Positions 60,907 to 64,000 of a DNA stretch of 64,000 nt are shown one piece after another. Position 1 is the stretch's first letter. Every line of letters begins with the position of its first letter. Source of the DNA: Artocarpus heterophyllus (Eukaryota > Streptophyta > Magnoliopsida > Rosales > Moraceae); NCBI GenBank assembly GCA_025403435.1, contig CM046349.1, forward strand, positions 21,288,004 through 21,352,003, in the 5' to 3' direction. Both the position numbers and the translations under genes were made by a program. Under the pieces are notes generated by a model. It searched no databases. It was not told the origin of the DNA and saw only the letters and a list, made by a program, of their open reading frames with translations.

Positions 60907-61500
60907 TTATTTCTCTTCTCTTTTTCTCTCCACTCGACGATGTTGGCTCGTCTCCAGCACTCGTAACCAAAAAAAAAAAAAACAAAAAACAAAATAACAG
61001 AGAAAAAAACTAAAAGTCAAATCAACTTTTATCCTTACATGAAGAGGTCTCGTGAAAATCAAATCTTTCAAATCTGAATTTGTTTTTAACAAGAACTGAA
61101 TGCAAGAATTTCTTCCAATCTTTCTACTCCTCCATGAGCTCAAAATGTCCAGTATCCTTGCCGCATATATCTCTTGATTATCCTCTAGTTGGTCAAGGTC
61201 TTTTCTTAGTTTTAAGCATAGCACTATGTTTATAATACCCTGTATGACAACAAAAGCAGAGTTGTTAACACTAGAAACGACAATCAAAGCAGAGTTGTCA
61301 ACACTAGAAACGACAATCTGGCAACACATGAAAGCAAAGGAAAATGAACTAATTACCTCACTATTTCCAAGACACGTGTTGACAGCGGCATTGATTTGAA
61401 CTTTATCACCTTGAATCTTAAGTTTGGGAACAGCAACAACCACAGCTAAAAAAACAACAACTTGTAGAATTAGAGTCGAGCTTGTGCTCTCTCGCAACAC
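60907..61500 (-). other. unrecognised minus-strand ORF, possibly two exons
   Basis: Open for 197 codons with a GTG at its first position. I do not recognise it. A splice reading is possible: the first part ends at CLGNSE before a GTAATT (about 61,355), and a second begins after a CAG near 61,239 with GIINIVLCLKLRKDLDQLED. The stretch between holds a 30-bp tandem repeat (two copies of a VVSSV.NSA coding unit) and would be intronic. The Phe-rich C-terminus after RPLHVRIK looks non-coding. The region immediately upstream is cut by the solo LTR at 61,526. It may be a gene fragment. Confidence 0.4.
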
Positions 61501-61525
61501 CGAAGAGGACGACTATAGGTGCTCC

Positions 61526-63437
61526 TATGAGACATATATGCCCTAGGGAGTAAAACGTTGTAATATATTTTTGAAGACATTTTATCAATAAAGAATTTAT
61601 TGATTGTTCATATACTAAATGTTGTCATTTTTATGTTCATATTTGTTGAATGTATGATAAGCAAACAAAAGTCTATGGCAATCGGTCTAAATCTTTAAGA
61701 ATCAAGCATATGATGGACAGATTATGCGGAAGACATAATTTTAAAGGTGATAGTCTAAATCGTAAGATCTGCAATTGAGGGAATAAAGTTGGGCGCTTTA
61801 TTTATGCTAAGATTGTTATGTTGTCTACATCCCTGACAGGAGATGGCTTGTCTTGGCCATAGGAGTTGGACTCCGCAAGTAGAAACATTGGTGCATTGTC
61901 ATAGATGATAATGTATTGGATTGGGACATAAAGTGGAATTGATTTGGATTAATTATTCCATTTGTGCAAATTAATTCACTTTAGACAATTATATGCGTTG
62001 TATCTTAATCCTAAAACGACTAATGGGCTTGTTATCTTGACTTATATCTTTTGATATACCAAAGGTGGCATCCTGACTTTATGATGGTATGCATACCGGT
62101 ACGTTGGAGAGATGACTCTTGATAGCATAGACTTGTTATTCACAGATGTGGAATTGATAGCTCTATTGGTGGAGGCAACAATATTTTCTTATATGCGTTA
62201 TCCTGTAATTAGAAAACTAGAGCGCTCAACTATTTAGATGCATAGGTGCAACTGAATGGTATTTTATATTTAGATAGTAAGTTTTCTAATAGTGAGATAA
62301 TGGAATGTAAGATAAAAATAATCAAAAAGGCAAGATAGAATTTATCTTTAAGCCGATTATGAATATCCTATAGGGATATCATGATATGTCATGGACATTT
62401 AGCTAATTTGGAGCTTCGTAAGTTTATATGGTTCGAGAATGTAACTCTAAGCTTTTAGTGGAGAAGCGTTAGAGTTGATAATTATAAAACATGTATCTGC
62501 GATATTGTATTTTAAAATCTAGAGTTTAAACTATATAGGTCCATCAGTCCCTTTTGCTAGCTCATAATAAATCTTGTAACGATACAACATGTTTTTTCAA
62601 TAAATTAATGACTTCTGTTAAATTATTAGATTGGCTGAAATTCGATAAGATCAAATAATTTAAATTAATTTTGTAAATTAATTCAAGATAAACTTGTTGA
62701 ATTATCGGGAATATTTATTTTCCTTGAGATTATCTAGATATGACTGTTTTAATCAGATAACTTTTATATTGGGTTATTTGAATTAAAGTTGTGGCTTTAT
62801 CCAAGGAATCTCAGGTGGGAAATATAAGATTCTCAGGGATCATATTATCATAAGTTCAGTAGGCCGATCAATTAGTTCAGCTTGTGATGGATGAATTTTG
62901 GTAGGCCGATCCGTTAGTTCGGCCTATCAATCCAACGATAATTTGATCACGCATTTTTGACATGATTTTATCAGAAGTTGATCTAGATTCGAAGTTTTTG
63001 AGGCCTTATTTGATAATGACCAACCTAAGGGATGACCACTATAAATAGGGGGTGAGTTTTCTAGTTATTTAGATCAGCTAAGAAGTTAAGAATGAGTACT
63101 CTGGTGTTAGATACTCTGAAACTCCTTGCAGATTTTGTTCACAATCACGAACCATTTTTTTGGGTCTTTTCAATTGGTTGGAAGGAGAGTCACCAGAGAA
63201 GAGCTATATAACTTGTGCCCACACACATTCCGATTGTGGATAGAGAATAACAAAGAAGACTAGTTGGTTAAGGCTTTTCTGAAACGTTCTTTTCTTCACT
63301 GACTGTAGGAGCTCTTCGACATAAAAAGGTTAGTAAGATCTATGATTAATTTATGTATATAGCATACCAAACTTGTGTTTTGGAAATACTTTGATTTAAA
63401 ATTTTTAAAATTCTGCTGCGTACTTGTTTTTCCAATA
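61526..63437 (+). repeat. solo LTR of the long copia family
   Basis: 1,912 bp, starting TATGAGACATATATGCCC and ending GTTTTTCCAATA, aligned along its length with 53,340-55,368. The 5-bp flanking repeat GCTCC (61,521-61,525 and 63,438-63,442) is perfect. A TATA-like ACTATAAATAGGGGG lies near 63,030. No internal region is present. Confidence 0.93.
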
Positions 63438-63442
63438 GCTCC

Positions 63443-63717
63443 ACCATGGATCTTAGCTGGAGAAAACTTGAAGTTCTCTAGAGAAGATGCTGAACCTCAT
63501 GACGCCAATCTACTTTGCCAGATTTCCTCTATTGTTGCTCCACCATGGATCTCGGCCCTAAGTTTTCTCTGTCGTTATGAAGCTCTGACCTTGTCTCCTC
63601 AACACCAAAACTTGCAGATCCATCATTGGAGCTTGAGCTTTCTTGCGATGTCAGAGAAAACAACCAAACACTGAACCTTGTGATGTTAATCTCCTTTGTT
63701 GGATCTCCTTGTTAGGT
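63443..63717. other. short unassigned stretch between two LTRs
   Basis: The continuation of the sequence cut by the solo LTR. CTCCACCATGGATCT occurs twice (about 63,439 and 63,538) within an imperfect repeat. The 99-aa plus-strand frame spanning the LTR end is not considered real. No function was recognised. Confidence 0.4.
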
Positions 63718-64000
63718 TGTGGACTTTAAAATATAAAAAACGCAGCGAAATAGAGTTTAAAATTTTTCTTAAACTTTTAAGGTCCTTTCATGATGCTACA
63801 TACAAATAATTGAATAGACATAGGCTTACAAGTTTAGCAATAACTCTGGATGATCAAGCATTCCAAAACCTTCAGATCTTCCTTGTTATTTTCATCCTTT
63901 TGGATCAACTGGTGTGCGGGTACTAGTAAGATCTTTTAGATTATCTCTACAATATATCCTTCCAACCTTTGTTCTTTGTAGAGATTCTTTAAACTCTAAA
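63718..64000 (-). repeat. LTR fragment, minus orientation, cut by window end
   Basis: Plus strand begins TGTGGACTTTAAAATATAAA then AACGCAGCG, the reverse of a common plant LTR end (CGCTGCGTTTT). The following sequence (to 64,000) is like the U5/R part of an LTR, and the other end lies outside the window. The family differs from the long-LTR copia elements. Confidence 0.6.

Overview
This is plant nuclear DNA, most likely from a eudicot; I cannot name the species. The evidence is Ty1/copia elements primed by initiator tRNA-Met, an En/Spm (CACTA) DNA transposon, an L1-type LINE with an RNase H domain, a hAT element, and two intron-containing plant genes: a five-KH-domain RNA-binding protein and ornithine delta-aminotransferase. 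The DNA is AT-rich and almost every coding stretch is broken by stops or frameshifts, so the window reads as an old, transposon-filled block.

Layout. 1-5,832: minus-strand Ty1/copia relic whose 5' LTR is cut by a CACTA element. 5,833 to about 11,830: CACTA element with a CACTACAAG terminus, subterminal repeats, a broken TNP2 transposase and a broken second (Ptta/En/Spm) ORF; its 3' terminus was not found. About 11,835-26,640: an L1-type LINE (ORF1 with DUF4283 and zinc knuckle; ORF2 with endonuclease, RT, zf-RVT and RNase H) split by nested insertions: a solo LTR (15,265-17,149) and a second LTR (17,504-25,671) that itself holds a copia element with 258-bp LTRs (18,563-24,806). That copia element carries another solo LTR (19,033-20,940) and a 393-bp foldback element (23,683-24,075). 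Several of these have visible target-site duplications.

27,456-32,424 is a seven-exon KH-domain gene and 37,349-50,188 an ornithine aminotransferase gene, both on the plus strand. Gene structure is preserved in both, but the KH gene has two frameshifts and a nonsense codon. The aminotransferase has a frameshift, a nonsense codon, a lost splice acceptor and a missing conserved exon block. From memory, Arabidopsis has the same two families side by side (At5g46190 and At5g46180), so this looks like an ancient conserved gene pair decaying together. The aminotransferase introns hold a 1.9-kb hAT element, a nested complex of inward-facing LTRs plus a non-autonomous Ty3/gypsy element with a 418-aa ORF, and a LINE 3' end.

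53,340-59,794 is a copia element of the same family as the one at the left edge, with a 2,029-bp 5' LTR, a long leader, gag, almost no pol and a partial 3' LTR. 61,526-63,437 is a further solo LTR of that family with a perfect 5-bp duplication. The window ends in another LTR fragment. I found no tRNA or rRNA gene, CRISPR array or bacterial-type operon. The best leads are the decaying KH/aminotransferase pair, the gypsy element with an unexplained internal insert, and a near-palindromic motif cluster upstream of the TATA box in the long-LTR copia family.
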